This document shows, one piece after another, positions 5,016-6,363 of a stretch of 6,363 nt of DNA. Under the pieces are notes generated by a model. It made no database searches. It was not told the DNA's origin and saw nothing but the letters and a program-made list of their open reading frames with translations. The translations under genes were made by a program, and so were the position numbers. Within the stretch, counting starts at the first letter, position 1, and each line of letters begins with the position of its first letter. Source of the stretch: an uncultured Bacteroidales bacterium (GTDB lineage Bacteria > Bacteroidota > Bacteroidia > Bacteroidales > UBA932). The stretch is taken from contig CAMCIE010000088.1 of assembly GCA_945874815.1 (NCBI GenBank), positions 1 to 6,363 on the forward strand, written 5' to 3'.

Positions 5016-6363
5016 ATGAAAGAGAGCAAAGATTTCGGATTCTTCCGTGCAGCTGCCGCGGTTCCCAGGGTAAGAGTAGCTGACACGAAACACAATACAT
5101 TGGAAATTTGCCAGTTGGCAAAGCAGGCTTATGAACAAGGTGCATCCTTGGTCGTCTTCCCTGAACTATGTGTTACAGGTTACACTTGTGCGGATCTGTT
5201 CGGACAGGAACTGCTTCTGATAAAAGCCGAGGAAAGCGTCAGGGAGGTCATGGAATTCAGCCGTGGCAAGGATACCGTTATCATTATAGGTGTGCCGGTG
5301 CCTTTCAGGGGAAGACTGTATAACTGTGCAGCTGTGATCCGCAATGGCAACATCAAGGGTCTCGTACCAAAAATCTACCTCCCGAATTACAACGAATTCT
5401 ATGAAGCCCGATGGTTTGCCTCAGGAAGCGACTTGCTCAACCCTCACAACAGTTGTGACGGAAGATTCCTCAGCAACGGAAAGGATTGCGTACGGGAAGG
5501 CTTCACGGCAGAAATCCGTTATGCAGGACAACGATGCAACATATCTCCGAACATGCTTTTCCAAGTCGGCAAAGCCACGATTGCAGTGGAAATATGCGAG
5601 GATATGTGGACCCCGATTCCGCCGTCATCTTACCATGCAGTTGCAGGAGCCCAGGTGATTGCAAACCTTTCCGCAAGCAATGAGGTGCTCATGAAAAACC
5701 TCTACAGGGAAGGCATTCTCTGCCAGCATTCCTCACGCACTCTTTCAGCTTATATCTACAGTTCAGCCGGTTACGGCGAATCCACTCAGGACCTCGTTTA
5801 TGGCGGATCTGCATCAATATGGGAAAACGGATCGAAGCTCGCCGAAAACGAACGTTTCCAGACAGAGTCATCTATAATATATGCTGACATTGACATAGAA
5901 CGTCTTGACTTCCAGAGAAGGCAGAAGAATACTTTCAAATGCATTGCTCCGGACGGAACAGATGCCGTTTCCTATGACAGGCTTTACAGCAGGATTCCTC
6001 TCGGAAATCCGTGCAAAACAGACTTTTACGAAAAGTTATACAGACGGATTGAGCCCCATCCTTTCGTTCCGGCTTCAGACCTAGACTACAGATGTCGCGA
6101 AATCCTTTCCCTTCAGGTCATGGGCCTTGCTTCAAGGCTTGACCACATCAGCTGCCGTACGGCTGTAATCGGCATTTCCGGTGGGCTTGACAGCACTCTT
6201 GCCCTTATTGTCACCGCCCTGGCCTTCGACAAGCTCGGATGGTCAAGGGACAGGATAGTCGGAGTGACGATGCCGGGCTACGGTACCACCGGCCGCACAA
6301 GGAACAACGCCACCGACCTTATGGAAGCCCTCGGAACAACATCCAGGGAGATTTCCATCTCCG
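5016..6363 (+). CDS. nadE: Glutamine-dependent NAD+ synthetase (3' end cut by window edge)
   Basis: This enzyme converts nicotinic acid adenine dinucleotide (deamido-NAD+) to NAD+ with ATP, taking ammonia from glutamine. I translated 449 codons from the ATG at 5016 with no stop before the window ends. The N-terminal nitrilase-type glutaminase domain has its catalytic triad: E50 in FPELCVTGYT, K119 in VPKIYLPNY and C194 in VEICEDMW. The C-terminal synthetase domain begins around residue 360 and has the ATP-pyrophosphatase P-loop SGGLDS at 388-393, followed by TMPGYGTTGRTRNNA. This is the two-domain type found in Bacteroidota and Mycobacterium (full length about 640-680 aa), so about 200 residues are missing. 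The gene lies 54 nt after DUF3276, separated from it by a hairpin. I found no convincing promoter of its own, so read-through from the upstream promoter is possible. Confidence 0.96.
   Translation, partial: MKESKDFGFFRAAAAVPRVRVADTKHNTLEICQLAKQAYEQGASLVVFPELCVTGYTCADLFGQELLLIKAEESVREVMEFSRGKDTVIIIGVPVPFRGRLYNCAAVIRNGNIKGLVPKIYLPNYNEFYEARWFASGSDLLNPHNSCDGRFLSNGKDCVREGFTAEIRYAGQRCNISPNMLFQVGKATIAVEICEDMWTPIPPSSYHAVAGAQVIANLSASNEVLMKNLYREGILCQHSSRTLSAYIYSSAGYGESTQDLVYGGSASIWENGSKLAENERFQTESSIIYADIDIERLDFQRRQKNTFKCIAPDGTDAVSYDRLYSRIPLGNPCKTDFYEKLYRRIEPHPFVPASDLDYRCREILSLQVMGLASRLDHISCRTAVIGISGGLDSTLALIVTALAFDKLGWSRDRIVGVTMPGYGTTGRTRNNATDLMEALGTTSREISIS

Noticed and set aside
5344..5683. Plus-strand 104-aa and 65-aa frames inside nadE
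   Set aside because: They overlap the glutaminase domain in other frames; the nadE frame holds the catalytic K119 and C194 here.
1..6363. CRISPR array, tRNA/rRNA, prophage, toxin–antitoxin or defence island
   Set aside because: Read on both strands, no spaced repeats, tRNA-like cloverleaf, transposase, integrase or defence-type gene was found; all long frames are housekeeping genes.

Overview
The window looks like core chromosome of a Bacteroidota bacterium, most likely of the order Bacteroidales. Three things support this. The minus-strand gene string nusB–yajC–ybbR–coaE–DUF5606–rimO is, from memory, typical of that group. NusB is the long form (319 aa), and DUF5606 and DUF3276 are families largely confined to Bacteroidota. 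Both divergent promoters carry the Bacteroidota -7 box TAnnTTTG instead of a TATAAT-like box, and obvious Shine-Dalgarno sequences are lacking. I cannot name a genus.

Layout. Bases 1-4528 are a co-directional minus-strand block, read right to left: nusB (antitermination), yajC (SecDF accessory), a YbbR/CdaR-like membrane-anchored protein, coaE (last step of CoA synthesis), a DUF5606 protein, and rimO (ribosomal protein S12 methylthiotransferase, cut by the left edge). Junctions are tight: 39 nt (nusB/yajC), 20 nt (yajC/ybbR), a 4-nt ATGA overlap (ybbR/coaE) and a 1-nt TAATG overlap (DUF5606/rimO). The exception is the 158-nt gap between coaE and DUF5606. A compact 88-bp divergent promoter region (4529-4616) separates this block from the plus-strand genes: a DUF3276 PUR-type nucleic-acid-binding protein (4617-4961), a strong hairpin, and glutamine-dependent NAD+ synthetase nadE (5016 to the right edge, incomplete).

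The genes are housekeeping: transcription and ribosome modification, protein export and envelope, and the cofactors CoA and NAD. I see no CRISPR array, tRNA, rRNA, transposase, phage gene or defence system, and no undescribed multi-gene system.

The most unusual part is the coaE–DUF5606 gap. It is filled by three back-to-back stem-loops (1465-1582) flanked by an 11-bp direct repeat (1451-1461 and 1589-1599), one copy of which holds the DUF5606 start codon. Removing one repeat copy plus the intervening 127 bp would bring the coaE–DUF5606 spacing back to 20 nt. This suggests a small palindromic element inserted at the start codon, with the target duplication restoring the ATG. The same sequence can also fold two mutually exclusive ways in the transcript, one of which buries the DUF5606 start codon. 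Both ideas are inference from this one sequence.
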